58,679 nucleotides of DNA from Rhodocyclales bacterium (GCA_028292485.1 JAQGMG010000052.1:1-58679), one strand, 5' to 3'; numbered from the stretch's first letter, positions 25,427 through 35,311 are shown. Notes: generated by a model not told the origin, from the sequence alone. Made by a program: numbers and translations.

Positions 25427-26218
25427 ATGGGCTTTCTGTCCGGCAAGCGAATCTTGATTTGCGGCCTCCTCAGTAACCGCTCGATTGCTTACGGCATCGC
25501 CAAAGCCATGCACAGAGAAGGCGCAGAACTGGCTTTCACCTATCAGAATGAACGCTTTGAAGACCGCGTTACGAAGATGGCTGCCGAATTCGGCAGCACC
25601 CGCGTGTATGTGTGCGACGTACAGGAAGATGCGCAGATCAGCGGCTTGTTCGAAGCACTGGCCAAAGACTGGGATGGCCTGGACAGTCTGGTCCACTCTC
25701 TTGCTTTTGCACCTGGCGAGGCCCTCAATGGCGACTTCCTGGAAGGTTTGAGTCGCGACGCGTTCCGCATTGCCCACGACGTCAGCAGCTATAGCTTCGC
25801 CGCACTGGCCAAGGCTGCGCGGCCGATGATGCAGGGCAGGAAGGGCTCACTGCTGACGCTTTCCTATCTTGGCGCGGTACGCACCCTGCCCAATTACAAC
25901 GTAATGGGCCTGGCCAAAGCCAGCCTGGAAGCATCGGTGCGCTATATCGCCACAGCGGTCGGACCCGAAGGGACACGTGTCAACGCAGTTTCGGCCGGCC
26001 CGATCAAGACCCTCGCGGCATCCGGTATTGGAAGCTTCGGTAAATTGCTGGCGTTCAATGAACGCAATGCTCCCCTGCGCCGCAATGTGACGATCGACGA
26101 AGTCGGCAATGTCGCTGCATTCCTGTGTTCCGACCTTGCATCAGGTATTACCGGTGAAGTCGCCTACGTCGATGCAGGTTTCAACAGCGTCGCCGTAGGC
26201 ACGACCGAAGACCTCTGA
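25427..26218 (+). CDS. fabI: NADH-dependent enoyl-[acyl-carrier-protein] reductase
   Basis: 263 residues of the SDR superfamily. The cofactor-binding start is [20 protein letters not shown]. The catalytic pair is Tyr in LTLSYLGA and the Y-x6-K motif [24 protein letters not shown] forms the substrate loop. It performs the last step of the type II fatty-acid elongation cycle and is the triclosan target. It has its own promoter and a strong terminator, so it is a single-gene unit. Confidence 0.96.
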   Translation: MGFLSGKRILICGLLSNRSIAYGIAKAMHREGAELAFTYQNERFEDRVTKMAAEFGSTRVYVCDVQEDAQISGLFEALAKDWDGLDSLVHSLAFAPGEALNGDFLEGLSRDAFRIAHDVSSYSFAALAKAARPMMQGRKGSLLTLSYLGAVRTLPNYNVMGLAKASLEASVRYIATAVGPEGTRVNAVSAGPIKTLAASGIGSFGKLLAFNERNAPLRRNVTIDEVGNVAAFLCSDLASGITGEVAYVDAGFNSVAVGTTEDL

Positions 26219-26233
26219 GCGTCTTGCTCAAAG

Positions 26234-26265
26234 AAAAAGCGCTGCCAATGGCAGCGCTTTTTTTT
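26234..26265. terminator. Bidirectional rho-independent terminator between fabI and ppiD
   Basis: The stem AAAAGCGCTGCC / GGCAGCGCTTTT encloses an AAT loop. It is T-rich on both sides, so it can end fabI on the plus strand and ppiD on the minus strand. Confidence 0.88.
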
Positions 26266-26292
26266 CGCTTTTCCTGTTTCAGCCTTGCATAT

Positions 26293-28173
26293 TTATTCTG
26301 CCGGAGAGTCGGCCTTTGCAGCCAGGCGATCGCGGAATATTTCTACGCCATGGCGAGCACGCAGTCCTGTCAGAACACTGCGCCAATCAGCCGCACCGTA
26401 CGCCTGGGCAAACTGCTGGCTCAGCATGCCAATGCGTGGGTCATCCAGCGCAACCGTCGGCTTGCTTGCCTGGTCGATGCGATAGACCGTATAGCCTTCG
26501 GGCGTCACGGCTCCGACGTACGCAGGAAACTTCTTTATCTCCTTGAATACGGCTTTGCGCGCCTCTTCGCCCGGCATTTCGTGGCGATGCACGGCGCGTG
26601 GGGTGCCCCATGTTGCGGGCACAGGCGCGCCCGTTTGCAGCTTGGCCAGACGCGCTTCGCCTTCGGCCTTTGCAAGCTTCACGCTTTCCTCTGCGATCAG
26701 CTGCAGCTCAAGTTGCCCACGCACCTCCGCAAGCGGTTTCAGCTTCCTGGGCTGATAATCCAGCACACGCACTGAAAGCAACGTGCCTTTGCCCAGATCG
26801 AGCGCTGCAGAATTGTGGCGCTCCTTGAGAGAATCGGCAGCAAAAATCGCCGCCTGGACACGTGCATCATCCAGCGCGCCACCTGCCGGCAAACCGCCCT
26901 TTTCGACCCAGTCACTGCGACGAATCGAAATACCAAGTTTCTCTGCTACGGGCTTGAAGGTGAGCGGCTGTTGAAAGACCAGATCGGTAAACTGATCAGT
27001 CGACTCGGCAAGAGCCTTGGCACCTGCCTGCTGCTGCAATGCACTGACAATGTCTGTACGCGCGTCGTCAAAGGATTTCGGCTTGCCACCGCGCATATCA
27101 GTCAGCTGGATGATGTGATAGCCAAACTTGGTCTGCACAACATTGCTGATTTCGTGGGGCTTCAATGCAAATACCGCTGCATCGAATTCCGGCTCCGTCG
27201 CGCCCTTCGCGAAGAAGCCCAGATCGCCACCCTGCTCGGCCGATCCGTCTGCCGAATTTGCTTTCGCCAGTTGCGCAAAACTGCCCGGTGCGGCTTTCAG
27301 CCTGGCCAGCAAATCTTCAGCCTTCTTCTTGGCGGCAGCCTTCTGCTCCGGCTTGGCCCCTTCCGGCACCTCAATCAGGATATGGCTGGCACGGCGTTCT
27401 TCAGGCTGCACATAGTCTTTGGGATGCTCGTCATACCACTTGCGTGCCTCGGCATCGGTCACTTTCACCTTGCTCGCCAGGTCGTCTGCGTTCAGGACAA
27501 CGTATTCAACTTTTGCACGCTCGGCTGTCTCGAATTTCGATTTGTTTGCCTCGTAGTACTTTTGTACGACATCGTCCGACAGTTTCACGGCGGCCTTGAA
27601 AGAGGCCGCGCCAACTTTCCATTCGGCGACCGTGCGCTGCTCTTCGGATAATGCAACCCAGCGGGCAAGAACCACTTTCGACACAGATGACCCTTGCGTC
27701 AGTGGCGCAATCAAGAGGCGCTGTGCCGCTACATCGCTGACACGTTGCTCGAAAGCATGCTTCGTCATGTTGCTTGCCTGCAAGACATACTCTGCCTTCT
27801 TCGGCGAGAACTTGCCGTTTTCCTGGAATGCAGGTTCGTGCAGGTATGCGTCCTGGATTATCGACTTCGGCACTGCCAAACCGACATCGGCCGCGGTCAA
27901 ACCTATCACGCGCTCATCAACCATCGCATCGAGAACCTGGTCACGAAACGCCGGCGTGTTTGCCACCGCAGGATCCTTGTCGCCTGCGGCTTCGCGCACC
28001 TTGTTTGTCAGTTCGACAGCTGTAATCTTCTGACCGCTAACCGTGGCAATGACATCTGTATCGCCGGGGCCATCGCGCAGGTAAGACTCCACGCCAAAAA
28101 ACGCGAAGGGAAGAGTAATCAGCGCCAGGAAAATCTGGACAATTCTTCGATTGTTTCGAACAGCATCAAACAT
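26293..28173 (-). CDS. ppiD: Inner-membrane-anchored periplasmic folding chaperone/isomerase PpiD
   Basis: 626 residues. One N-terminal transmembrane helix (residues ~14–30, IFLALITLPFAFFGVE) leaves the bulk in the periplasm. A SurA-N-like chaperone region (~35–240) precedes a parvulin domain (~262–355; RASHILIE, GGDLGFFAKG, FGYHIIQLTD). A second, less conserved parvulin-like part follows. PpiD sits near the Sec translocon and receives emerging exported proteins. It is the last gene of the lon–hupB–ppiD line and ends at the terminator shared with fabI. Confidence 0.93.
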   Translation of the reverse strand: MFDAVRNNRRIVQIFLALITLPFAFFGVESYLRDGPGDTDVIATVSGQKITAVELTNKVREAAGDKDPAVANTPAFRDQVLDAMVDERVIGLTAADVGLAVPKSIIQDAYLHEPAFQENGKFSPKKAEYVLQASNMTKHAFEQRVSDVAAQRLLIAPLTQGSSVSKVVLARWVALSEEQRTVAEWKVGAASFKAAVKLSDDVVQKYYEANKSKFETAERAKVEYVVLNADDLASKVKVTDAEARKWYDEHPKDYVQPEERRASHILIEVPEGAKPEQKAAAKKKAEDLLARLKAAPGSFAQLAKANSADGSAEQGGDLGFFAKGATEPEFDAAVFALKPHEISNVVQTKFGYHIIQLTDMRGGKPKSFDDARTDIVSALQQQAGAKALAESTDQFTDLVFQQPLTFKPVAEKLGISIRRSDWVEKGGLPAGGALDDARVQAAIFAADSLKERHNSAALDLGKGTLLSVRVLDYQPRKLKPLAEVRGQLELQLIAEESVKLAKAEGEARLAKLQTGAPVPATWGTPRAVHRHEMPGEEARKAVFKEIKKFPAYVGAVTPEGYTVYRIDQASKPTVALDDPRIGMLSQQFAQAYGAADWRSVLTGLRARHGVEIFRDRLAAKADSPAE

Positions 28174-28252
28174 TGTGCACTCGATTCAAGATTCAGATGA
28201 ATGACGACGCCATTTCTGGCTACGCCATCTAGGATGTGGACCTGCAGATACG

Positions 28253-28276
28253 AAAAAGGCGAACCCTGGTTCGCCT
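28253..28276 (-). terminator. Rho-independent terminator after tRNA-Val
   Basis: Read on the minus strand, the stem AGGCGAACC / GGTTCGCCT is perfect, with a two-base loop and a T-run (28253–28257). It lies ~64 bp after the tRNA, ending the hupB–tRNA transcript before ppiD. Confidence 0.85.
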
Positions 28277-28339
28277 CAAGCGTCATTGCTGACCCGACCA
28301 TTCAGATCGGGCTTGCCTCTATTGACTGGCAGCAGCGTA

Positions 28340-28415
28340 TGGTGGGTGCTGAGGGGCTCGAACCCCCGACATTCGCCTTGTAAGGGCGACGCTCTACCAA
28401 CTGAGCTAAGCACCC
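28340..28415 (-). tRNA. tRNA-Val (anticodon UAC)
   Basis: 76 nt including an encoded CCA. The acceptor stem GGGTGCT pairs with AGCACCC. The D-arm is AGCTCAGTTGGTAGAGC. The anticodon stem TCGCC/GGCGA encloses the loop CTTACAA (UAC, valine). The T-arm GGGGGTTCGAGCCCC is canonical. It lies between hupB and ppiD, its usual place in many Betaproteobacteria. Confidence 0.97.
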
Positions 28416-28475
28416 CTGTACTTCAATCCGGTGACAAGGCCCCGCCGTCTCCCGCGGCGCCCTGTCATCGGGGCA

Positions 28476-28748
28476 TTAGTTTACTGCATCCTTCAAGGCT
28501 TTGCCAGGACGGAACTTCGGAACCTTGGCTGCCTTGATCTTGATGGTGGCACCGGTGCGTGGATTACGCCCGGCACGTGCCGCCCGTTTGCCAACGGAGA
28601 AAGTACCGAAGCCCACGAGTGTAACGTCGTTGCCCTTCTTCAGAGATTGCTTGATGGCAGCAATGGCTGAATCCAGTGCGCGGCCAGCTGCGGCCTTAGA
28701 AATTTCGGATTGTTTGGCGATTACTTCGATCAGTTCGGATTTATTCAC
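28476..28748 (-). CDS. hupB: DNA-binding protein HU-beta
   Basis: 90 residues, the exact HU length: [21 protein letters not shown] at the start, the DNA-embracing arm [14 protein letters not shown] (residues ~54–67) and the tail [15 protein letters not shown]. It is a dimeric nucleoid protein that bends DNA. The order lon–hupB–tRNA-Val–ppiD and a strong sigma-70 promoter at 28870–28899 support the call. AGGGGG lies just upstream of the ATG. Confidence 0.97.
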   Translation of the reverse strand: MNKSELIEVIAKQSEISKAAAGRALDSAIAAIKQSLKKGNDVTLVGFGTFSVGKRAARAGRNPRTGATIKIKAAKVPKFRPGKALKDAVN

Positions 28749-28869
28749 TTGAACCCCCTTAGTGTTATCAAGTCTTCAACGGACAGCGTCTCGCGATCAC
28801 GCGCCGATGCGTACCCGGTATGTACCCGATACGTAAGTAAGCATCGAACTTCGAAAGCCAGCGGGAAAT

Positions 28870-28899
28870 CTTATAGCAAGCCGAAAATCGTTGTGTCAA
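28870..28899 (-). promoter_or_regulatory. Strong sigma-70 promoter of hupB
   Basis: On the minus strand TTGACA (28894–28899), an 18-bp spacer and TATAAG (28870–28875) lie about 120 bp before the hupB start. Confidence 0.75.
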
Positions 28900-28951
28900 G
28901 CGGCTTTGCAGCGAATCATGCGCCACAACAGACGAGCGATGCAAGCACGCG

Positions 28952-28983
28952 AAAAAAACGGTGCACTTTGCAGCGCACCGTTG
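28952..28983 (-). terminator. Rho-independent terminator of lon
   Basis: The minus-strand stem AACGGTGC / GCACCGTT is followed by a run of seven T (28952–28958). It is placed 25 bp after the lon stop codon. Confidence 0.88.
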
Positions 28984-29007
28984 TATTTGCATCTCAGCAA
29001 GACCGCA

Positions 29008-31422
29008 TTAATGTGTCACGACTCCCGGCACAACTGCCGCATCCGCCACCACAGCAACCTCCTGCGGAGCAGCCACGTCCGGCAACGGTGTGGGGGAACG
29101 TTCGAGTGCCAGATCCAGCACCTGATCAATCCAGCGCACCGGAATGATCTCCAGGCGATCCTTGATACCTGGCGGCAACTCCGAAAGATCCTTGACGTTC
29201 TCTTCAGGAATGAGCACACGCTGGATGCCGCCGCGCACCGCAGCGAGCAACTTCTCCTTGAGTCCGCCAATCGGCAAGGCTTCGCCACGCAGGGTGATTT
29301 CACCCGTCATCGCCACGTCGGCACACACAGGTATCCCCGTCAGTACAGACACCAATGCAGTGGCAATACCGATACCCGCAGAGGGACCATCTTTTGGCGT
29401 TGCACCTTCAGGCAAGTGAATATGGATGTCGCTCTTCTGATAGAAGTCTTCCTCGATACCCAATTGGCGTGAGCGCTTGCGCACTACCGACAATGCAGCC
29501 TGGATAGACTCCTGCATCACCTCGCCAAGCTTGCCTGTCGTCACGACCTTGCCCTTGCCTGGAAGCACAACGGCCTCGATGGTCAGCAGCTCGCCGCCGA
29601 CCTCGGTCCATGCCAGACCGGTTACCTGCCCGACCTGATTCTGCTTCTCGGCTACGCCAAAGCTATAGCGCCTCACACCCAGATACTTGTCCAGGTTCTT
29701 GGCATTGACAATGACCTTGCTGTTGCGCGCACGCATGACAAGCGACTTGACCACCTTGCGGCAGATCTTCGATACCTCGCGCTCAAGACTCCGCACACCC
29801 GCTTCACGCGTGTAGTAGCGAATGATGTCGCGCAAGGCATCTTCGGTCACCGTCAGCTCGTTCGGTTTCAGACCATTGTTCTTGATCTGCTTGGGCGTCA
29901 GATAACGCTGTGCGATGTTTACCTTCTCCTCTTCCGTGTAACCGGAGAGGCGGATGATTTCCATACGATCGAGCAATGGCGCTGGAATATTCAGCGAATT
30001 GGCCGTAGCCACGAACATGACATCCGAGAGGTCGTATTCGACTTCGATGTAATGATCCACGAAGGTCGAATTCTGCTCGGGATCCAAAACCTCGAGCAGC
30101 GCAGAGCTTGGATCGCCGCGAAAATCCTGACCCATCTTGTCGACTTCGTCGAGCAGGAAAAGCGGATTGCGTACACCGACCTTGGTCATGTTCTGCAAGA
30201 TCTTGCCGGGCATCGAACCGATGTAGGTACGACGGTGACCACGGATCTCGGCCTCGTCGCGCACACCACCCAACGCCATGCGAATGAACTTGCGGTTGGT
30301 GGACTTGGCAATGGATTGGCCGAGCGAGGTCTTGCCGACACCAGGAGGGCCGACCAGACACAGAATAGGTGCCTTGAGCTTGTCGACGCGCTGTTGCACC
30401 GCGAGATACTCGAGGATGCGTTCCTTGACCTTGTCGAGGCCGAAATGGTCCTTGTCGAGCACCTTCTGCGCTTCGGAAAGATCCTTGCTGATGCGCGATT
30501 TCTTCTTCCACGGTAAAGCCGTCAGCGTCTCGATGAAATTGCGCACGACCGTCGCCTCGGCAGACATCGGCGACATCAGGCGCAGCTTCTTGAGCTCCGA
30601 CTGCGCCTTGGCCATGGCTTCCTTCGACAGGCCAGCACTCTTGATCTTCTTTTCGAACTCTTCGAGATCCGCGCCGTCTTCGCCTTCACCCAATTCCTTC
30701 TGGATGGCCTTGACCTGCTCGTTGAGGTAATACTCGCGCTGACTCTTTTCCATCTGCCGCTTCACGCGGCCACGGATGCGCTTCTCGACCTGAAGAATGT
30801 CGAGTTCGGTTTCGAGTTGCGATAGGAGGCGCTCGAGACGCTGGGCGATGTCGAGCAGCTCCAGCACCATCTGCTTTTGCTCGAGCTTCAGCGGCAGGTG
30901 TGCCGCGATAGTGTCTGCGAGACGCCCTGCCTCATCGATCCCGGCCAGGGATGTAAGAATCTCTGGCGGAATCTTCTTGTTGAGTTTTACGTACTGATCG
31001 AACTGGCTGATGATCGCGCGCCGCATCGCCTCGACCTCATGGTTCGTGACCTCACCGCTCGGCAGCGGTATGACACGTGCCATGAAGACATTGCGCAGAT
31101 CGTCTACGTCCTCGATGCGCGCGCGCTGTGTGCCTTCAACCAGGACCTTGACGGTCCCGTCCGGCAGCTTGAGCATCTGCAGGATGTTCGCCACGCAACC
31201 GATATCGTAGAGATCATCGGTGGAGGGTTCATCCTTGGCAGCGGACTTCTGCGCCACCAGCAAAATGCTCTTGCCCGCCTCCATGGCGGTTTCCAGCGCT
31301 TTGATTGATTTTGGTCGCCCGACGAAGAGCGGAATGACCATATGTGGGAACACCACGACATCGCGCAATGGCAACAATGGCAGTTCAATGACTTCTGGCG
31401 GAAGTTCAGGCTTGCTGGACAT
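29008..31422 (-). CDS. lon: ATP-dependent Lon protease (LonA)
   Basis: 804 residues. The N-terminal substrate domain begins at LPLLPLRDVVVFPHMVIPLF. The AAA+ module has Walker A GPPGVGKTS (~355) and Walker B FLLDEVDKMG. The proteolytic domain holds the Ser in KDGPSAGIGIATAL (~678) and the Lys in GGLKEKLLAAVRGG (~720), forming the Ser–Lys dyad. It degrades misfolded and short-lived regulators in the cytoplasm. A near-perfect sigma-32 promoter lies 30–57 bp upstream, and a terminator follows. Confidence 0.97.
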   Translation of the reverse strand: MSSKPELPPEVIELPLLPLRDVVVFPHMVIPLFVGRPKSIKALETAMEAGKSILLVAQKSAAKDEPSTDDLYDIGCVANILQMLKLPDGTVKVLVEGTQRARIEDVDDLRNVFMARVIPLPSGEVTNHEVEAMRRAIISQFDQYVKLNKKIPPEILTSLAGIDEAGRLADTIAAHLPLKLEQKQMVLELLDIAQRLERLLSQLETELDILQVEKRIRGRVKRQMEKSQREYYLNEQVKAIQKELGEGEDGADLEEFEKKIKSAGLSKEAMAKAQSELKKLRLMSPMSAEATVVRNFIETLTALPWKKKSRISKDLSEAQKVLDKDHFGLDKVKERILEYLAVQQRVDKLKAPILCLVGPPGVGKTSLGQSIAKSTNRKFIRMALGGVRDEAEIRGHRRTYIGSMPGKILQNMTKVGVRNPLFLLDEVDKMGQDFRGDPSSALLEVLDPEQNSTFVDHYIEVEYDLSDVMFVATANSLNIPAPLLDRMEIIRLSGYTEEEKVNIAQRYLTPKQIKNNGLKPNELTVTEDALRDIIRYYTREAGVRSLEREVSKICRKVVKSLVMRARNSKVIVNAKNLDKYLGVRRYSFGVAEKQNQVGQVTGLAWTEVGGELLTIEAVVLPGKGKVVTTGKLGEVMQESIQAALSVVRKRSRQLGIEEDFYQKSDIHIHLPEGATPKDGPSAGIGIATALVSVLTGIPVCADVAMTGEITLRGEALPIGGLKEKLLAAVRGGIQRVLIPEENVKDLSELPPGIKDRLEIIPVRWIDQVLDLALERSPTPLPDVAAPQEVAVVADAAVVPGVVTH

Positions 31423-31451
31423 TGGTTGTTCCTTTTAACAGCACCCTGGGG

Positions 31452-31479
31452 ATATGGGGGCCGACACCCGCGTTTCAAG
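31452..31479 (-). promoter_or_regulatory. Heat-shock (sigma-32) promoter of lon
   Basis: CTTGAAA (31473–31479), a 13-bp spacer, then CCCCATAT (31452–31459) on the minus strand. Both boxes match the RpoH consensus at every specified base. Confidence 0.85.
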
Positions 31480-31508
31480 CTTGTGCTAATGCGCGCGTCG
31501 GCTTCCCG

Positions 31509-32777
31509 TCAATTAGAACCCGCAACCTTCGGCTGGTCTTCGTAAATCAGAAGCGGTTGCGCACCGCTTTCAATCACGTTCTCTTCGATAACAACTTTGG
31601 AAATGCTGTCCATGCCGGGCAACTCGTACATGATGTCCAGCAAGGCAGCTTCGATGATGGAGCGCAAACCACGTGCGCCCGTCTTGCGCTTCAAAGCCTT
31701 GCGCGCGATAGCGTGCAACGCTGGCTGGCGCACTTCGAGTTCGACGCCCTCCATCGAGAACAGTTTCTGGTACTGCTTGACCAAGGCGTTCTTGGGCTCG
31801 ACCAGAATCTCGATCAGCGCTTCTTCGCTGAGTTCATGCAAAGTTGCTACGACAGGCAGACGGCCGATGAATTCGGGAATCAAACCGTACTTGATCAGAT
31901 CCTCAGGTTCCACCTGACGCAGAGCGTCTGCCACGCTGCCTTCGGCACGACTCTTCACCTCAGCGCCGAAGCCGATACCAACCTGCTCCGTACGATTGCG
32001 AATGACCTTGTCCAGACCGTCAAATGCGCCACCGCAAATGAACAGAATGTTGGTCGTATCGACCTGCACAAAGTCCTGATTGGGGTGCTTGCGGCCACCT
32101 TGCGGCGGCACGGCGGCGACGGTGCCTTCGATGAGTTTGAGAAGGGCCTGCTGCACGCCCTCACCCGACACATCACGCGTGATCGACGGGTTATCGGATT
32201 TACGTGAAATCTTGTCGATTTCATCGATATAGACGATACCTTGCTGAGCACGCTCGACATCGTAATCGCACTTCTGCAACAGCTTCTGGATGATGTTCTC
32301 GACGTCTTCGCCAACATAGCCTGCTTCGGTGAGCGTCGTTGCATCGGCCATCACGAAAGGCACGTTGAGCATGCGCGCAAGCGTTTGTGCCAGCAGCGTT
32401 TTGCCTGAGCCGGTCGGGCCAATCAGCAGGATGTTGCTCTTCGCCAGTTCGACTTCGTCGGTCTTCGAAAGGTGGCGCAAGCGTTTGTAATGGTTGTAGA
32501 CGGCGACAGACAGGCTGCGTTTTGCGCCGCTCTGACCGATCACGTACTGATCCAGGAGCTCGCATATCTCCTTGGGCGAAGGCAGGTCGCCTTTGTCCAT
32601 GCGCGCACCGGTATCACCGCCGATTTCATCGCGGATGATGTCATTGCACAGCTCGATGCATTCATCGCAGATGAACACAGAAGGACCGGCGATCAGTTTG
32701 CGGACTTCGTGCTGGCTCTTGCCACAAAACGAGCAATAGAGCAGCTTGTCGCTACCGCTGGACTTCTTTTCGGTCAT
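31509..32777 (-). CDS. clpX: ATP-binding specificity subunit ClpX of the ClpXP protease
   Basis: 422 residues from ATG 32777, which has GAGGAGAGG just upstream. The longer open frame to 32924 lacks similarity. An N-terminal zinc-binding domain (CSFCG…CDECIELC), Walker [13 protein letters not shown], Walker [12 protein letters not shown], the pore RKH motif ([10 protein letters not shown]) and the ClpP-docking IGF loop (IGFGAEV) are all present. It unfolds substrates and feeds them into ClpP. It lies 43 bp after clpP. Confidence 0.97.
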   Translation of the reverse strand: MTEKKSSGSDKLLYCSFCGKSQHEVRKLIAGPSVFICDECIELCNDIIRDEIGGDTGARMDKGDLPSPKEICELLDQYVIGQSGAKRSLSVAVYNHYKRLRHLSKTDEVELAKSNILLIGPTGSGKTLLAQTLARMLNVPFVMADATTLTEAGYVGEDVENIIQKLLQKCDYDVERAQQGIVYIDEIDKISRKSDNPSITRDVSGEGVQQALLKLIEGTVAAVPPQGGRKHPNQDFVQVDTTNILFICGGAFDGLDKVIRNRTEQVGIGFGAEVKSRAEGSVADALRQVEPEDLIKYGLIPEFIGRLPVVATLHELSEEALIEILVEPKNALVKQYQKLFSMEGVELEVRQPALHAIARKALKRKTGARGLRSIIEAALLDIMYELPGMDSISKVVIEENVIESGAQPLLIYEDQPKVAGSN

Positions 32778-32820
32778 ATTGCCTCTCCTCGTCCTTCCTT
32801 TGTCTGACCTTGTGTCTGCA

Positions 32821-33471
32821 TCAGACCGACGCTTCGTTACGGCTCTGCAAAACCTTGTCGACCAGCCCATAGTTCTGGGCATCAGTCGCCGACAGGAAAT
32901 TGTCGCGGTCGGTGTCCTTTTCAATACGCTCGATACTCTGGCCGGTGTGCTCGGCGAGCATTTCGTTCAGGCGCGCGCGCAGGTACAGGATCTCGCGTGC
33001 GTGAATCTCGATGTCCGAAGCCTGCCCCTGGAAGCCGCCCAGTGGCTGATGGATCATGACGCGTGAATTTGGCAGGCAGAAGCGCTTGCCTTTCGCACCC
33101 GCCGACAGGAGAAACGCGCCCATGCTCGCGGCCTGGCCAATGCACAGGGTGCTGACATCGGGCTTGATGAATTTCATCGTGTCGTAGATCGCCATGCCGG
33201 CACTGACCGACCCACCCGGCGAATTGATGTAGAAGAAAATGTCCTTGTCGGGATTTTCCGATTCCAGGAACAGCAGTTGGGCCACGATCAGATTGGCGGT
33301 GACGTCATTGACAGGCCCCACCAGAAACACGACACGTTCCTTGAGCAGTCGCGAATAGATGTCGTAAGCGCGCTCACCTCGCCCGCTCTGCTCCACCACC
33401 ATCGGCACGAGGCCAAGGCCTACTGGATTCCAATCGCTGCCGTGCTGACCCGTAGGTCCGAAATGTGTCAT
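32821..33471 (-). CDS. clpP: ATP-dependent Clp protease proteolytic subunit
   Basis: 216 residues. The catalytic Ser lies in [14 protein letters not shown] and the catalytic His in [10 protein letters not shown]. The N-terminus [20 protein letters not shown] is typical, and the first ~18 residues would be removed as a propeptide. The tetradecamer degrades substrates delivered by ClpX. It stands between tig and clpX, the conserved order. A weaker sigma-32-like promoter lies upstream. Confidence 0.97.
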   Translation of the reverse strand: MTHFGPTGQHGSDWNPVGLGLVPMVVEQSGRGERAYDIYSRLLKERVVFLVGPVNDVTANLIVAQLLFLESENPDKDIFFYINSPGGSVSAGMAIYDTMKFIKPDVSTLCIGQAASMGAFLLSAGAKGKRFCLPNSRVMIHQPLGGFQGQASDIEIHAREILYLRARLNEMLAEHTGQSIERIEKDTDRDNFLSATDAQNYGLVDKVLQSRNEASV

Positions 33472-33508
33472 TACTCAATCCCTTCAAACGCGACAATGAA
33501 TCTAGATA

Positions 33509-33535
33509 CTTTGGGGCACCGACACACAACTCAAG
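33509..33535 (-). promoter_or_regulatory. Probable sigma-32 promoter of clpP
   Basis: CTTGAGT (33529–33535), a 12-bp spacer, then CCCCAAAG (33509–33516) on the minus strand, in the 70-bp tig–clpP gap. It is less exact than the lon promoter. Confidence 0.5.
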
Positions 33536-33541
33536 CAAAGA

Positions 33542-34852
33542 CTAAGCCGTTTGCGGGCTATTCATCAGTTCGTCGAACGACACTGCCTTGTCACTCAACT
33601 TGACCTGCTTGCTGATCCATTCAATTACATTGTCTTCAACTGCAATATCTTCAACGCCCGACAGGCGCTCGGGGTTGGCGTAATACCACTTCACCAGCTC
33701 TTGCGGCTGCTCGTAGCTCTGCGCAAGATCCTCGATGTGCTTGCGGATCTGCTCCGGCGTCGGCGCCAGTGCGTTCTTGCTGACGATATCAGCAACTACC
33801 AGACCAAGCTTGATGCGCTTGGCAGCCTGATCGACAAACCAGCCTGGCTCGACCGGAATCTTTTTCGGGTCCATGCCGCGCTTGGCCATGTCCTGGCGGG
33901 CAGCTTCGGCCATGCGTTGCGATTCTGACTCGATCAGCGCCTTCGGCACGTCAAACTTTGCAGCTGTATCCAGAATTTCAAAAGCGCGGTCACGCAAGGC
34001 GGTGCGGATTCGACGCTTCACTTCGCGCTCCAGATTGCCGCGAATCTCTTCACGCATCTTGCCCACATCGCCATCTGCCACGCCAAGCGAACGCGCGAAC
34101 TCAACATCCAGCTCGGGCAGGTTGCCTGCCTCAACCGTTTTCACCACGATCTCGAACTGCACTGGCTGACCAGCCAGATTCTGTGCGTGGTAATCGGCAG
34201 GGAATGTGAGGTCGAAGGTCTTGGTATCGCCCGGAGACACGCCACGCAACTGCGCATCAAAGTCCGCGAGCATCTGACCGCTACCCACCACGACTGCAAA
34301 ATCCGCAGCCTGACCACCTTCAAAAACCTCACCATCCTTGCGGCCAGTGAAATCGATCACCACACTGTCGCCTTCAACCGAAGGGCGAGTTACCGGTGCG
34401 AATACCGCGCGCTGCTTGCGCAATACATCAAGAGTCTTATCGACCTCGGCATCACCAACAGTCAGCGCCGGGCGTTGCATTTCGAAGCCAGTCAAATCAC
34501 CTACTACCACTTCAGGATAGACCTCAAATGTCGCACTGAACTCGATTTGCCCCTCGGCAGACTGACTCTTGGGCTCGATACGTGGATAGCCGGCTACTCG
34601 CAGGTTCTGTTCGCGCACCTTTTCACCGAACGAGCGCTCCACGGCGTCGCCCAGCACTTCCGAGCGTATTTGCGGGCCGTAGGTCTGCTCGACAATCTTG
34701 AACGGCACTTTGCCAGGACGAAAACCGGACATCTTCACGGTACGCGACATGCGCTTGAGGCGCTCATTCACGCCCTGATCAATCTCGGCCAGAGAAACAG
34801 CCATTTCAATGCGGCGCTCAAGTGCGCCCAGCGTCGCTTCAGTCGTTTGCAT
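33542..34852 (-). CDS. tig: Trigger factor, ribosome-associated chaperone/isomerase
   Basis: 436 residues. The N-terminal ribosome-binding signature SGFRPGKVPFKIVE is at ~43–56. An FKBP-like isomerase domain (~155–245; DFTGRKDGEVFEGG, FDLTFP) and the long C-terminal chaperone arms follow. It meets nascent chains at the ribosome exit tunnel. It heads the tig–clpP–clpX–lon run on the minus strand and is divergent from the prkA cluster. Confidence 0.96.
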   Translation of the reverse strand: MQTTEATLGALERRIEMAVSLAEIDQGVNERLKRMSRTVKMSGFRPGKVPFKIVEQTYGPQIRSEVLGDAVERSFGEKVREQNLRVAGYPRIEPKSQSAEGQIEFSATFEVYPEVVVGDLTGFEMQRPALTVGDAEVDKTLDVLRKQRAVFAPVTRPSVEGDSVVIDFTGRKDGEVFEGGQAADFAVVVGSGQMLADFDAQLRGVSPGDTKTFDLTFPADYHAQNLAGQPVQFEIVVKTVEAGNLPELDVEFARSLGVADGDVGKMREEIRGNLEREVKRRIRTALRDRAFEILDTAAKFDVPKALIESESQRMAEAARQDMAKRGMDPKKIPVEPGWFVDQAAKRIKLGLVVADIVSKNALAPTPEQIRKHIEDLAQSYEQPQELVKWYYANPERLSGVEDIAVEDNVIEWISKQVKLSDKAVSFDELMNSPQTA

Positions 34853-35044
34853 CAGGTATTTCCTTGGTCTATCTAGAGTTGGACCGATGGCGGCAGTGCA
34901 TTCGGGTGGGCCACTTCAGCACCAGTTTGGCGCGAAGGCGCTGTTCCGCTTGCAACGGAGGCGCCCCCGGCAATATGAAACTTCAAGTCGCCGCAGTTTA
35001 CCACAATGGCGCAAAGCCCTTTATCGACAACAACCATCGCCATG

Positions 35045-35062
35045 TTGGCACGCAACATGCAT
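35045..35062 (+). promoter_or_regulatory. Sigma-54 promoter for the leader ORF–prkA–yeaH–spoVR unit
   Basis: The sequence TTGGCACGCAACATGCAT has the −24 GG (35047–35048) and −12 GC (35059–35060) separated by exactly 10 bp, and matches 14 of 16 consensus bases. Transcription should begin near 35072, just before the ribosome site of a 29-codon ORF. The rest of the 460-bp tig–prkA gap shows only a CGCTCC/GGAGCG hairpin near 35226–35245. Confidence 0.75.
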
Positions 35063-35086
35063 CCGTTCTGAACCCAAGGAGACAAT

Positions 35087-35176
35087 ATGGAGCAGTGGAA
35101 TCATTTTGAAGAGCATGCTGTCCACGGTGATGCATGGTTTCCGACAAGCTCGCTGAAAATCGTGTCGCAAGCTTAG
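35087..35176 (+). CDS. 29-residue leader peptide upstream of prkA
   Basis: ATG 35087 follows AAGGAGA at ideal spacing, directly after the predicted sigma-54 start site, and the frame ends at TAG 35176. The peptide (MEQWNHFEEHAVHGDAWF at the N-terminus) is rich in His, Trp, Phe and acidic residues, without a membrane segment. It would be the first ORF on the mRNA, 135 bp before prkA. It may be a regulatory leader or a small functional protein. The start signals are very good; I know of no relatives. Confidence 0.5.
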   Translation: MEQWNHFEEHAVHGDAWFPTSSLKIVSQA

Positions 35177-35311
35177 TCATCAGGACAGGATTGGCAAGCG
35201 TTAATAAGCGATGCAAAAGCCACTCGCTCCGCGCTTAAGGAGCGACAGGCATAGCCGTTAGTCTGTAAACCAGCGAAAGTTTTTTCGTCCGATGCGTCGA
35301 GGAGGTGTTGC

